A stretch of DNA of 64,000 nucleotides from an uncultured Aquimarina sp. (GCA_947496705.1 CANMDW010000023.1:24844-88843); one strand, 5' to 3'. Numbered from the stretch's first letter, positions 42,463-51,498 are shown. Translations and numbers: made by a program. Notes: a model not told the origin generated them from the sequence alone.

Positions 42463-43059
42463 TCATCGTTTTAATTCTTTATGTATCATTGTGTCTATCT
42501 GATCCATAGTTTCAAGCAGATAGCTATTGTTTTCCATAGTATGTGTCATAAAAATTGCTCCGGTGATCATACTATACAATCTTTTAGCATATAATATCGA
42601 ATCTACTTCTTCTCGTATTTCTTTATTTTTTTTTCCGGCATCTATAAGTTTAGCAACATTATTCTGAATTTTGGCAATCGCAAATTGTACATGCTTGAAA
42701 AGAGCAGGAATCTGATACTTGGCATCCACACCCATGTTGAGTACAGGACAACCTCCTATTTCCTGAGTATAGTTATAATAGTTCCGATAAAAATCGGTGA
42801 CCAAAAATAACTTTTCAATTGGCGATTCACTCAGGGATTGATGATCTGCTATACGTCGAATCATGTTTCCTTCAGTCATCTTAAATGCAGCTATTGCCAG
42901 TTCTTCTTTATTCTTAAAGTTACCATAAATAGCACCTTTTGTAAGCCCTGTAGCTTTGGTTATATCGCTCAAGCTTGTTGCAGCATACCCATTCTTGTTA
43001 AAAATAGGTGCTACGGTTTGAATAATGAATTCTGTGGTTTGTTCGGCTTTAGTAAGCAT
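42463..43059 (-). CDS. TetR/AcrR-family transcriptional regulator
   Basis: A 198-residue regulator. The N-terminal helix-turn-helix is AAPIF-like: IFNKNGYAATSLSDITKATGLTKGAIYGNFKNKEELAIAAF, the classic TetR pattern. The C-terminal ligand domain has CPVLNMGVDAKYQIPALFKHV, which resembles the TetR_C group with a conserved cysteine near residue 103. Two identical palindromes flank the gene (42427 and 43212), implying autoregulation and control of the adjacent thioesterase. The inducer is perhaps a fatty acyl compound, by context only. Confidence 0.92.
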   Translation of the reverse strand: MLTKAEQTTEFIIQTVAPIFNKNGYAATSLSDITKATGLTKGAIYGNFKNKEELAIAAFKMTEGNMIRRIADHQSLSESPIEKLFLVTDFYRNYYNYTQEIGGCPVLNMGVDAKYQIPALFKHVQFAIAKIQNNVAKLIDAGKKNKEIREEVDSILYAKRLYSMITGAIFMTHTMENNSYLLETMDQIDTMIHKELKR

Positions 43060-43132
43060 TTCTTAATGAGATTACTTTTCAAATATAACTCTGTTGTGCA
43101 TTTTGACTATATTTCTCCAATTTTTGCCCCTT

Positions 43133-43146
43133 CCGATAACTATCGG
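43133..43146. repeat. 14-bp palindrome CCGATAACTATCGG
   Basis: CCGATAACTATCGG followed by GA lies upstream of the TetR gene. A variant with a G at the seventh position is at the centre of the 42-bp inverted repeat at 58403-58444. It is probably a member of a dispersed palindromic family. Confidence 0.45.
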
Positions 43147-43211
43147 GATAGAGATAAAAGATGAGGATTTGGTATTATATTACTTATAATATACAACGGG
43201 TAAATATATAA

Positions 43212-43235
43212 AAAATATACCAATTGGTATATTTT
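43212..43235. promoter_or_regulatory. TetR operator, copy 2, overlapping a plus-strand -7 element
   Basis: A perfect 24-bp palindrome with core TATACCAATTGGTATA, 150 bases upstream of the TetR start. On the plus strand it runs into TATTTTTG (43230-43237), a perfect -7 element directed to the right, where no plus-strand gene exists. On the minus strand the TTGG could serve as the -33 of the TetR promoter. This suggests autoregulation. Confidence 0.7.
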
Positions 43236-43263
43236 TGCGCAAAAAAAGGAGCAAGAAAAAGCC

Positions 43264-43911
43264 TCAATTCAAACCAATATTACCATAAATAATATCCTGA
43301 GGTTCCATATTGGTAATACTTTTGGGTAAATTACAGGCATCTTCAATATTCATTTTTTGAAAATTCAGTAAAAGATTATATTTCTCTATAGCATTTTCTG
43401 CCTGATCACATCCTATGTTAATATTTCTGATATAGTTGGTTTTGATTTTTTTCGGGTTGTTACTCCTGTTTTCAAAATCCTTAAACTGGCATTTTATGAT
43501 TTCTCTGTCTTTAAAATAAAAACGTTCTTCCAGGGTTAATGTCACATGTACCAGCAACCGTTTTCCAGATCGGCTTTTTTCATAGTCTTTATACCAAATA
43601 TTATGTGTAGCATACTGAAAGAATAGTTGATCGTCCCATATATAATATTCATCCTGGTATTTTACATGTCCCTGATGATAGGTATGAATGATGTGTTTTA
43701 ATTCATTCCCGTTATAATAAAACGTAAGTGCTCCATGTTCTAAGGACTCGGGGCAAGAGTAATCTGTATGATGCTGCCTAAGGGTATTTGTATCCACTAA
43801 TTCTCTGATTAACTGATATTTGTTTCTAATATCAGATAGGGCTCCCTTCTTATTTTGACCAAGGGAGATGCTCGAGGTTAAAAAAAGTACTAGAAAAAAG
43901 GTTGGTTTCAT
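43264..43911 (-). CDS. Secreted protein of unknown function
   Basis: A 215-residue exported protein with signal MKPTFFLVLFLTSSISLGQ. The mature part is rich in aromatic and charged residues (ELKHIIHTYHQGHVKYQDEYYIWDDQLFFQYATHNIWYKDYEK, VTLTLEERFYFKDREIIKCQFKDFENR), alternating strands as in a small beta protein; the paired cysteine-containing segments near the C-terminus may form a disulfide. I do not recognise the family. It lies between operator copy 2 and the clpB terminator, oriented as the TetR gene. Confidence 0.65.
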   Translation of the reverse strand: MKPTFFLVLFLTSSISLGQNKKGALSDIRNKYQLIRELVDTNTLRQHHTDYSCPESLEHGALTFYYNGNELKHIIHTYHQGHVKYQDEYYIWDDQLFFQYATHNIWYKDYEKSRSGKRLLVHVTLTLEERFYFKDREIIKCQFKDFENRSNNPKKIKTNYIRNINIGCDQAENAIEKYNLLLNFQKMNIEDACNLPKSITNMEPQDIIYGNIGLN

Positions 43912-44054
43912 TGAGCTGCAATGTACTTAAAACCTGTTTTTTTTCTTTAATAAGTTATTAACGGTTGTAAGAAAAATTCTGTTGATATCTACGGTAAAAC
44001 CGTAATTCATACCATTCTACGGTGCTTGCTTTTGTTGATTTTTTGTTTAAAACT

Positions 44055-44083
44055 AAGTGAGCAACCAAATAGATTGCTCACTT
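44055..44083. terminator. Terminator after clpB
   Basis: AAGTGAGCAA and TTGCTCACTT form a perfect 10-bp stem with a 9-base loop, 28 bases after the clpB stop, followed on the minus strand by a T-rich stretch. Confidence 0.7.
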
Positions 44084-44110
44084 TTGATAGTTTGACACCT
44101 ATTGTTTTGC

Positions 44111-46714
44111 TTATTCTGAAACCAAATCCTCTTGATTCCTGAATACCAGATTATCATCAAATTCATCTAGCAGAATGGTATTCTCGGTTGAAATTTTTCC
44201 GGCTAGAATTTCTTTTGATAATGTATTCAATACTTCCTTCTGTATGGTACGCTTAACGGGCCTTGCACCAAATTCGGGTTGAAAACCTTTGTTTGCCAGG
44301 TAAACTATAGCTTCATCTGTAGCATCCAATGTGATATTTTGCTGTGCCAGCATTTTTGATACTTGCAGCAATTGAAGCTTTACGATTTCTTTAATATTTG
44401 CCTGTGTTAATGGCGAGAACATAATAATATCATCTATTCTATTCAGGAACTCCGGACGGACCGCTTGTTTTAGCAACCCCAATACTTCAACCTTGGCAGC
44501 TTCCATAGCCGTATCCATATCCTTAATAGCTTCAAACTTATCCTGAATAATATGACTCCCCATATTGCTGGTCATAATAATGATTGTATTTCTGAAATCT
44601 GCTGTTCTCCCTTTGTTATCTGTTAATCTTCCTTCATCCAATACTTGTAATAAGACATTAAAAGTATCGGGATGGGCTTTTTCGATCTCATCGAGTAATA
44701 CTACAGAGTATGGTTTTCTTCGTACCGCTTCTGTCAATTGTCCTCCTTCATCATATCCTACATATCCGGGAGGTGCTCCCACTAGTCTACTCACAGCATG
44801 ACGTTCCTGATATTCGCTCATATCAATACGTGTCATGGCACTTTCATCATCAAAAAGATATGCTGCCAAAGCTTTGGCCAATTCTGTTTTACCTACTCCC
44901 GTGGTTCCCAGAAATAAGAAAGATCCTATCGGTTTTTTTTGATCTTGCAGTCCTGCACGGCTTCTGCGTACAGCATCACTCACAGCCTGTATGGCTTCTG
45001 TTTGCCCTACGACACGTTTTTGAAGTTCTTCTTCCAGAACCAATAGTTTTTCGCGTTCGCTTTGCAGCATTTTGGTTACTGGTATTCCGGTCCATTTGGC
45101 CACTACTTCGGCAATATCATCATTGGTAACCTCTTCTTTGATCAATGATGATTTGCTTTGTTGCTGGCTTAACTGTTCTTGCAATTCATCTAATTTCTCC
45201 TGAGTTTCTTTTATTTTTCCGTATCGTAATTCGGCTACTTTTCCGTAATCACCATTACGCTCGGCGCGTTCTGCTTCCAGTTTATACTCTTCAATATCGG
45301 TTTTAGCATTCTGTATAGCATCTACAACCTCTTTTTCGCTTTGCCATTTTGAAAAGATCTCATTACGCTCTTCTTTCATATTAGCAAGATCGGCATTCAG
45401 GGCTTTTAACTTGATTTTATCATCCTCACGTTTTATGGCTTCGATCTCTATCTCTATCTGCATAATTTTTCGATCCAATACATCAAGCTCTTCGGGTTTT
45501 GAGTTAATTTCCATACGTAGCTTTGAAGCAGCTTCATCCATCAGGTCGATTGCTTTATCGGGCAAAAACCTATTGGTAATATAGCGCTGAGACAGCTCTA
45601 CTGCTGCAATAATAGCTTCGTCTTTTATACGCACTTTGTGATGTGCTTCGTATTTTTCTTTGATTCCCCGAAGGATCGAGATGGCACTTTCGATATCGGG
45701 TTCGTCTACCGTTACTTTTTGGAATCGTCTTTCTAATGCTTTGTCTTTTTCAAAATATTTTTGATATTCATCCAGGGTTGTGGCTCCGATAGCCCGTAAT
45801 TCTCCCCGGGCCAGCGCAGGTTTTAGGATATTTGCTGCATCCATTGCTCCCTGTCCACCACCGGCACCAACCAGAGTGTGGATTTCATCAATAAAAAGTA
45901 CAATATCTCCATCGCTGGTGGTTACTTCTTTTATAACAGCTTTTAATCGTTCTTCAAATTCACCTTTAAATTTTGCTCCGGCAATTAAGGCGCCCATATC
46001 CAGAGAAAAAATTTGTTTATCTCTAAGGTTTTCGGGGATATCCCCTGCGATAATTCGATGTGCCAACCCCTCGGCAATAGCTGTTTTACCTACTCCTGGC
46101 TCACCTACCAACATTGGGTTGTTTTTTGTGCGACGCGAGAGGATTTGCAATACCCTGCGTATTTCTTCGTCACGGCCAATCACGGGATCCAGTTTACCGT
46201 TTTCTGCCATTTCATTAAGGTTTTTGGCATATTTATTCAGAGCCTGATAGGTCTCTTCGGCACTTTGCGAAGTGACCCGTTCACCTTTTCTGATTTCGTT
46301 GATCGCTTCTTTAAGATGTTTTTCGGTAACTCCCTGGTCTTTTAAGATCTGGGCGATCTTACTTTTGGATTTAAAAATAGCAATGATCAAATGTTCGATA
46401 GAAACATACTCATCATTCATCTTCTTGGCGATGATACTTGCTTCATTTAAGGATGTTCCTGCTTCACGGGATAATTGTAATTCTCCGCCGGTAACCTTTG
46501 GGAAACTCTCGAGAGTACTCTCCAACACTTGTTGTAAAAGCTGAATGTTTACATTCAATTTTTTTAGTAAAAACGGAAGCACATTTTCATCTACGTCAAA
46601 AATTGCCTTAAAAATATGCTCGTTCTCTATTTGTTGATGTCCGAAACCCTGTGCAAGCTGTTGTGCCTGCTGTATGGCTTCTTGCGATTTTATAGTGAAA
46701 TTATTAAAATTCAT
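44111..46714 (-). CDS. clpB: Disaggregase ClpB
   Basis: An 867-residue Hsp100 chaperone. Order: N-terminal Clp repeat domain (1-145); AAA-1 with Walker A GEPGVGKTAI and FIDEIHTLVGAGG; the coiled-coil middle domain characteristic of ClpB rather than ClpA (about 400-530); AAA-2 with GTTGVGKTEL, the pore loop GAPPGYVGYDEGG and LLDEIEKAHPDTFNVLL; C-terminal PEFLNRIDDI. It refolds aggregated proteins with DnaK. Transcribed alone; a hairpin terminator follows. No CIRCE-type element was seen in the leader. Confidence 0.98.
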   Translation of the reverse strand: MNFNNFTIKSQEAIQQAQQLAQGFGHQQIENEHIFKAIFDVDENVLPFLLKKLNVNIQLLQQVLESTLESFPKVTGGELQLSREAGTSLNEASIIAKKMNDEYVSIEHLIIAIFKSKSKIAQILKDQGVTEKHLKEAINEIRKGERVTSQSAEETYQALNKYAKNLNEMAENGKLDPVIGRDEEIRRVLQILSRRTKNNPMLVGEPGVGKTAIAEGLAHRIIAGDIPENLRDKQIFSLDMGALIAGAKFKGEFEERLKAVIKEVTTSDGDIVLFIDEIHTLVGAGGGQGAMDAANILKPALARGELRAIGATTLDEYQKYFEKDKALERRFQKVTVDEPDIESAISILRGIKEKYEAHHKVRIKDEAIIAAVELSQRYITNRFLPDKAIDLMDEAASKLRMEINSKPEELDVLDRKIMQIEIEIEAIKREDDKIKLKALNADLANMKEERNEIFSKWQSEKEVVDAIQNAKTDIEEYKLEAERAERNGDYGKVAELRYGKIKETQEKLDELQEQLSQQQSKSSLIKEEVTNDDIAEVVAKWTGIPVTKMLQSEREKLLVLEEELQKRVVGQTEAIQAVSDAVRRSRAGLQDQKKPIGSFLFLGTTGVGKTELAKALAAYLFDDESAMTRIDMSEYQERHAVSRLVGAPPGYVGYDEGGQLTEAVRRKPYSVVLLDEIEKAHPDTFNVLLQVLDEGRLTDNKGRTADFRNTIIIMTSNMGSHIIQDKFEAIKDMDTAMEAAKVEVLGLLKQAVRPEFLNRIDDIIMFSPLTQANIKEIVKLQLLQVSKMLAQQNITLDATDEAIVYLANKGFQPEFGARPVKRTIQKEVLNTLSKEILAGKISTENTILLDEFDDNLVFRNQEDLVSE

Positions 46715-46884
46715 TTGCTTAAATTTTGAGTTCTAATGTAGAGAATCAAATAATATTCCTATTGATATTTTGCGCCATAATGTCTTGTAAACACTTGTTT
46801 TTGCTGACGTTTTGGCGTAGTGTAAAATTAAGTAATTACTACAGACAAAATATGATATTTATCAAATAATAGAAATCAATTACT

Positions 46885-46892
46885 TAAGTTTG
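46885..46892 (+). promoter_or_regulatory. -7 element TAAGTTTG before ytxJ
   Basis: TAAGTTTG matches TAnnTTTG exactly and lies 24 bases before ATG 46917. It overlaps the alternative TTG start at 46890, which supports the ATG. Confidence 0.5.
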
Positions 46893-46916
46893 CAACAAAT
46901 AATTGTTACCGAAAAG

Positions 46917-47312
46917 ATGGGGATATTTAATAAGCTATTTGGTTCTGAAGGAAAAGAACCAAAGGAAGAAAAGCAAGCGTTACCTTGGCAAGAGTTAAAA
47001 TCAGTAGAGCAATTAAATGAGATTGCCAAAGCTTCTAAAACAAAAACACAGGCAATTTTTAAGCATTCTACACGATGTGGAATCAGTAGAATGGTGATTC
47101 GTAATTTTGAAAGCAGTTTTGATCTTACGGGAGAAGAAGTAGATCTTTACTATCTTGATTTACTAAGTTACAGGAATATTTCAGATGAAGTTGCTGCAAA
47201 GTTTCAGGTGTTTCATGAGTCTCCACAATTTCTGATAATTAGAAATGGACATGCAGTGCATCACTCTTCTCATAGTATGATTACACCGCAGGTATTACAT
47301 CAATTTATCTAA
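46917..47312 (+). CDS. ytxJ: Bacillithiol-system redox protein YtxJ
   Basis: A 131-residue thioredoxin-fold protein of the YtxJ family: IFKHSTRCGISRMVIRNFESSF carries the single catalytic cysteine in a TRCGISR motif, followed by VDLYYLDLLSYRNISDEVAAKFQVFHESPQFLIIRNG with the cis-proline of the thioredoxin fold. YtxJ is thought to act as a monothiol bacilliredoxin; bacillithiol occurs in some Bacteroidota. The ATG at 46917 is chosen over a TTG at 46890, because the promoter -7 ends at 46892. Confidence 0.9.
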   Translation: MGIFNKLFGSEGKEPKEEKQALPWQELKSVEQLNEIAKASKTKTQAIFKHSTRCGISRMVIRNFESSFDLTGEEVDLYYLDLLSYRNISDEVAAKFQVFHESPQFLIIRNGHAVHHSSHSMITPQVLHQFI

Positions 47313-47326
47313 AAGATTATTTTTTA

Positions 47327-47737
47327 TTAAACATTGATTGAAGTTTTTCTGTTTTGAAAAATCTTTAAAAATAGGGTGGTTCCCATTTTTCTGGCGCGGT
47401 TTTTTGCCAACGTAGCCAATTTCCCTTCAAAAAGTTCGTCGATTGTATTGATCCATAGACGTAACCATATTCCAAAATGTACATTTGTGATACTATGATT
47501 AAATGTCTGATCTACCTGTTTATGAACCTGAATAGGGTTTCCTTTATACTTAGCGACAAATAAGAGGTTGGTTTCCCAAAAATTGGTTAGTCTTTCTATA
47601 TGTTGATCCCAATCTTTAATCACATGATTAAAAATTGGGCCGAGATGCTCTTCTTTTCTGACTTTTTCATAAAATGTAGAGACCAATACTATGATATCAT
47701 CTCTATTTTGGATATCATTTTTTATAATAGTTTTCAT
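47327..47737 (-). CDS. Group III truncated hemoglobin
   Basis: A 136-residue truncated globin. FYEKVRKEEHLGPIFNHVIKDWDQHIERLTNFWETNLL is the B-E region with the phenylalanine-tyrosine pair typical of group III, and NVHFGIWLRLWINTIDELFEG holds the proximal heme histidine. It binds O2 or NO. Stop is 15 bases from the convergent ytxJ. It follows the small membrane protein and Crp/Fnr genes, with a CRP/FNR-like palindrome at the head, which suggests redox- or NO-responsive expression. Confidence 0.9.
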   Translation of the reverse strand: MKTIIKNDIQNRDDIIVLVSTFYEKVRKEEHLGPIFNHVIKDWDQHIERLTNFWETNLLFVAKYKGNPIQVHKQVDQTFNHSITNVHFGIWLRLWINTIDELFEGKLATLAKNRARKMGTTLFLKIFQNRKTSINV

Positions 47738-47743
47738 GTTGAA

Positions 47744-48025
47744 TTAGAGAAAAGTAAAATTTAACAATACCAGAACACTGTTGATTAATAAACTGAAAAT
47801 TAACAGATTGAATATAAGCTTAGGTTTCATTTGAGCCAAAATAGAGGCATTAAATGCCATACATATAATTACACAAAGAGATAATTGAATTACTTGAGCC
47901 ACAGATCGGTCCTGCATCAAGACATACATTGCTGCAACAGACCCCAGACAACTGGAAAGAATAATCATTAACGGGATATAAGCCATATACATCTCCTTAA
48001 AATCTTTTAACAATCTTGAATACAT
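47744..48025 (-). CDS. Small membrane protein in the globin operon
   Basis: A 93-residue protein with three hydrophobic helices (YIPLMIILSSCLGSVAAMYVL, VIQLSLCVIICMAFNASILA, LIFNLLIFSLLINSVLVLLNF). I do not recognise the family. It is encoded six bases before the globin gene and 88 bases downstream of the Crp/Fnr gene, behind a CRP/FNR-like palindrome, so it is probably the first gene of a two-gene operon with the globin. It could be an accessory protein for oxygen or NO handling; that is inference from context. Confidence 0.75.
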   Translation of the reverse strand: MYSRLLKDFKEMYMAYIPLMIILSSCLGSVAAMYVLMQDRSVAQVIQLSLCVIICMAFNASILAQMKPKLIFNLLIFSLLINSVLVLLNFTFL

Positions 48026-48077
48026 GAGTAATGTTTTTTTAAGTTGTTCAAAAGTATTTCAAAGAGGGGTCATTAAT

Positions 48078-48095
48078 TTATGATTTGGATCATAA
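48078..48095. promoter_or_regulatory. CRP/FNR-like operator TTATGAT-TTGG-ATCATAA
   Basis: TTATGATTTGGATCATAA is a perfect inverted repeat with 7-base arms and a 4-base centre, the geometry of CRP/FNR family sites. It lies 53 bases upstream of the small membrane protein/globin operon and downstream of the Crp/Fnr gene, so the encoded regulator probably binds here. Confidence 0.65.
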
Positions 48096-48113
48096 ACCGA
48101 AATAAAATAAGGA

Positions 48114-48713
48114 TTATCGATACACTTTTCTGTCTTTAATAAAAAGTTCTCCTTTTTGTTCTAGTTTTTTGATACTTCGTATTACGGTCTCTACGCGTAA
48201 GCCTGTAAGATCTGCAAGTTGTTGCCGGGTAAGTTCTACTTTATAGGTATTAGACTTTTTTGTATCGTCGTTTTTGTTTTTTTTGAAGTAATCCAGGATT
48301 CTAAGAATACGATGTTCGGGCTCCTGGGTAGATATCTCAGATACCATAATAGCTTTGTAGTAAAGACGCAAAGCCAGCGTGCTGGTAAACTTATGATGAA
48401 TCCCGGGGTGCTCTTCTAAAAGTCTTAAGAAGTTTTCTTTGGGTAATTGCCATACTTCAGAATCAACAATAGCTTCTGCATTTGCAGGATATCTGAAATC
48501 TGCAAACAAAGGAGGTTCGCCAAAACTTTTTCCCTTGGTAAATATTCCTTGAATGTATTCTTTTCCTTCCTGATTATAATTGTTCATCTTAACCTCTCCC
48601 TGATGCACCTGATAATAATAGCGCGCTATAGCTCCTTCTTGGAAAAGAAATTCACCTTTTTTATATTCTTTTAGTAAAGCCCCCGAATTAAGTAAATTTT
48701 CATAATCGATCAT
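48114..48713 (-). CDS. Crp/Fnr-family transcriptional regulator
   Basis: A 199-residue regulator. Residues 1-120 form the cyclic-nucleotide-binding-like beta-roll (KEYKKGEFLFQEGAIARYYYQVHQGEVKMNNYNQEGKEYIQGIFTKGKSFGE). The C-terminal winged helix has VELTRQQLADLTGLRVETVIRSIKKLEQKGEL. There is no N-terminal cysteine cluster like that of FNR, so it does not sense oxygen by an Fe-S cluster; it may sense NO via heme or another ligand. It lies upstream of a globin operon carrying a matching palindrome. Confidence 0.92.
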   Translation of the reverse strand: MIDYENLLNSGALLKEYKKGEFLFQEGAIARYYYQVHQGEVKMNNYNQEGKEYIQGIFTKGKSFGEPPLFADFRYPANAEAIVDSEVWQLPKENFLRLLEEHPGIHHKFTSTLALRLYYKAIMVSEISTQEPEHRILRILDYFKKNKNDDTKKSNTYKVELTRQQLADLTGLRVETVIRSIKKLEQKGELFIKDRKVYR

Positions 48714-48797
48714 ATCAAATTTTCTATGAATTCATCTCGACTTTTTATAATAGCTATAATACCCCGCCAAGTCTATAGTATTATTTCCTATGGTATA

Positions 48798-49985
48798 TCA
48801 CTTAAAACGATAATTGGTAATAATGCTTTTTAGTTTATTCTTTAGATCTTCTCCAGAGTCATACACCATTTGCTCATTAGTAGGAAAAGGAACTGCCTGT
48901 AAACCAAGAAAACGAATCAAATCATCTTCTAAGGCACGTTTATCTCCATTGTAATTTGCGTATATATGCTCAAAAACATATTCACTGGCGATAGGAAAAG
49001 CTTCTAATAACTGCTTTGTTCTCAGATTTTTGTACTGTACATTACCAACAACATTAGTGGCTTTAAATTGAGTAAACTCATAATATTCGCAACGTACTTT
49101 GACCATTTTATCTACCTTTACTTTGTCTCCATTTTCATCAATCACAATTTCATCATTTTCATCTAATAGATATTCCCATCCGTCTTTAACCAATTTTTCT
49201 CTTTCCAATTGACGTTCTCTTACCTTTTCTGGAGAAATATTGATTTCGCGCAAAGTAACTTCCATTGCATAATCATACTTGGTTGTTTTTTGTGGTTGAC
49301 TATGATAGACAGTCCATAGGTCATCAAGTCCGTAAGTACCAAAATTCAATAAATCTGCTTCTAGTCGTTTAGGAATAATTACGTTGGTTTTGTTTTTCAT
49401 GGTTACCCTTACAAAATCAGTTCCTTTCAGATGGGCCTCTTCTATCATGGCCTGGGTATTTTTATAGTTGGGCGTGATCTTGTTCAGATATACCAGATCA
49501 TCATATACGGCTCTATAATCGGTTTTTCTTTTGGCAGAAGCTAGTAATGCCTTGGCATTATCATATAAATAATCTGAAAGTTTATCCTTGGTGGTTATAA
49601 TTCTCTGATCATAATTATCCATTGCAAAATTGGCATTACGACCTTGCTCGACCAGATAAAGCGGTAATAAAGGTTTTATACGCTCCTGTCTGCTTTTTAA
49701 AGACAGATAGGTAGTATACATGCGTTCAAGATTTGCAGGATTTCCTTCTTTTTCCAAATAGTTAACAGCACTTATATCGCGATTAACTACTTTGGCATAT
49801 GCTTCTTCCAGCATAAGAATATAAGGTTGCTTTCCTTTTTTATCTTTATTTGTCTTCAGTTTGTTTAGGGCAATGCCTATGGCTTCATCATAATTTCCGG
49901 TGTTAAGGGCCTTTTCGGTTTTCTTAACACTATTACAAGAAGAAACGATAACTGCAGTAAGCAGTAGAGGTAGTAGTTTTTTCAT
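48798..49985 (-). CDS. Putative lipoprotein with TPR-like N-terminus
   Basis: A 395-residue lipoprotein (signal MKKLLPLLLTAVIVSSC, lipobox cysteine at 17). The N-terminal third is helical and TPR-like (EKALNTGNYDEAIGIALNKLKTNKDKKGKQPYILMLEEAYAKV). The middle contains LEADLLNFGTYGLDDLWTVYHSQPQKTTKYDYAMEVTLREINISPEK, and an acidic repeat LLDENDEIVIDENGDKVKVDK interrupts the second half. I do not recognise a named family; similar proteins occur in flavobacteria. It probably sits at the outer membrane, facing the periplasm. Confidence 0.7.
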   Translation of the reverse strand: MKKLLPLLLTAVIVSSCNSVKKTEKALNTGNYDEAIGIALNKLKTNKDKKGKQPYILMLEEAYAKVVNRDISAVNYLEKEGNPANLERMYTTYLSLKSRQERIKPLLPLYLVEQGRNANFAMDNYDQRIITTKDKLSDYLYDNAKALLASAKRKTDYRAVYDDLVYLNKITPNYKNTQAMIEEAHLKGTDFVRVTMKNKTNVIIPKRLEADLLNFGTYGLDDLWTVYHSQPQKTTKYDYAMEVTLREINISPEKVRERQLEREKLVKDGWEYLLDENDEIVIDENGDKVKVDKMVKVRCEYYEFTQFKATNVVGNVQYKNLRTKQLLEAFPIASEYVFEHIYANYNGDKRALEDDLIRFLGLQAVPFPTNEQMVYDSGEDLKNKLKSIITNYRFK

Positions 49986-50105
49986 ATCAATACTATTTTT
50001 GATTTGGGGTACATAAAATCAACTTTGATGCCAAAAGATAATAAAAAGTCATGGAATCAATTTTTTCGAGGTTTTATAGTACGTAAGGGCACCTCTAAAA
50101 AAATA

Positions 50106-51386
50106 TCATTTTTTAAATACCGGAAGTAATTTGGTGGTTACTTCTCCAAAGCCAATTCGCACTCCGTCTTTTTCACAATACCCTTTCATAATAACAGTAT
50201 CATTATCTTCTATAAATTTACGACTACCTCCCGATATAAGTGGTACAGGTTTCTCGCCTCTCCAGCTTAATTCTAACATAGATCCATAGGAGTCTGGCGT
50301 GGGACCCGAAATGGTTCCGCTGCCCATCATATCTCCCGAATTTACCGGGCAACCGTTTATGGTATGATGTGCCAGCTGTTGAGCCATATTCCAGTACATA
50401 TATTTAAAATTGGTCTTAGTAACCACGGTTTCTTTTCCTTTTTGAGGTGTAATAGATGCTTCAAGATGAATGTCAAAGCTTTTCTTTCCTTTATATTGAA
50501 GGTATGGAAATTGCTTTTTTTGCGGTTTTGGGCTTTCTACCCGATAGGGTTCTAGCGCATCTAGGGTAACGATCCACGGGGATACAGACGATGCAAAGTT
50601 TTTACCTAAAAACGGGCCGAGAGGCACATACTCCCATTTTTGTAAATCGCGCGCACTCCAGTCATTAAATAATACAAGTCCGAAGATGTAGTCTTCTGCT
50701 TCTTCTATCGGGATAGGTTCTCCTAATTGATTTGCATCTGTGGTGATAAAGGCCATCTCGAGCTCAAAATCGACCAATCTCGACGGACCAAAAATAGGTT
50801 CGGTTGCTCCGTTGGTTAATTTTTGTCCCTGCGGGCGATGCACAGGGATTCCCGAAGGGATGATCGAACTGCTACGCCCATGATATCCTACGGGCATATG
50901 CAACCAATTTGGGAGTAATGCATTTTGAGGATCCCTAAACATTTTTCCTACATTAGTCGCATGTTCTATGCTGCTATAAAAATCGGTATAATCACCAACG
51001 CGAACGGGAAGTTGCATCTCGATCTCATCCAAAGAGAACAATACTTCCTGTCGGTGCTTTTTATTGTTTTTTAAGGTATCGTTTTCAGTATCAAAAATAT
51101 CGGCAATTCGATTGCGAACCAGTCTCCATGTTTTCTTTCCATCAGAGATAAAGTCGTTTAGAGAATCTTGTAAAAAAATATCGTCGGTTAATGGGATTCC
51201 TTCAAAATAACCTAATTGATGAAGCGCCCCCAGATCGATCGCTGTATCACCAATACGGGTTCCTATCGTAATAATATCATCTCTGGTAAGGAACACTCCA
51301 AAGGGAATATTCTGTATAGGAAAATCGGTATTAAGAGGGGTTTTAATCCATGTTTTTCTGTTTGGATAATTTGCAGTTATGGGCAT
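50106..51386 (-). CDS. fahA: Fumarylacetoacetase
   Basis: A 426-residue enzyme that splits fumarylacetoacetate to fumarate and acetoacetate at the end of tyrosine and homogentisate degradation. Signatures: the N-terminal FAA domain IPFGVFLTRDD, DYTDFYSSIEHATNVGKMFRD, HMPVGYHGRSSSI with the catalytic histidine, DFELEMAFI (metal glutamates) and GDMMGSGTISGP. Length fits (about 420). Homogentisate dioxygenase and other pathway genes are not in the window. It is transcribed divergently from glyA. Confidence 0.96.
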   Translation of the reverse strand: MPITANYPNRKTWIKTPLNTDFPIQNIPFGVFLTRDDIITIGTRIGDTAIDLGALHQLGYFEGIPLTDDIFLQDSLNDFISDGKKTWRLVRNRIADIFDTENDTLKNNKKHRQEVLFSLDEIEMQLPVRVGDYTDFYSSIEHATNVGKMFRDPQNALLPNWLHMPVGYHGRSSSIIPSGIPVHRPQGQKLTNGATEPIFGPSRLVDFELEMAFITTDANQLGEPIPIEEAEDYIFGLVLFNDWSARDLQKWEYVPLGPFLGKNFASSVSPWIVTLDALEPYRVESPKPQKKQFPYLQYKGKKSFDIHLEASITPQKGKETVVTKTNFKYMYWNMAQQLAHHTINGCPVNSGDMMGSGTISGPTPDSYGSMLELSWRGEKPVPLISGGSRKFIEDNDTVIMKGYCEKDGVRIGFGEVTTKLLPVFKK

Positions 51387-51464
51387 TATAGTTTTTTTAA
51401 TAAGTTGTTGGTAATTCTTAAAATCAAATATATAATAATAGTCTAATTTACGGAATGTATTTCC

Positions 51465-51472
51465 TATTTTTG
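51465..51472 (+). promoter_or_regulatory. -7 element TATTTTTG before glyA
   Basis: TATTTTTG matches TAnnTTTG; it lies 26 bases before the glyA ATG. No riboswitch structure is visible in the 112-base gap with fahA. Confidence 0.5.
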
Positions 51473-51498
51473 CACTTTTATTAACAAACTAGGAATAC

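Noticed and set aside
45780..46247. 155-codon plus-strand frame inside clpB
   Set aside because: Antisense shadow of a highly conserved gene; no independent evidence.
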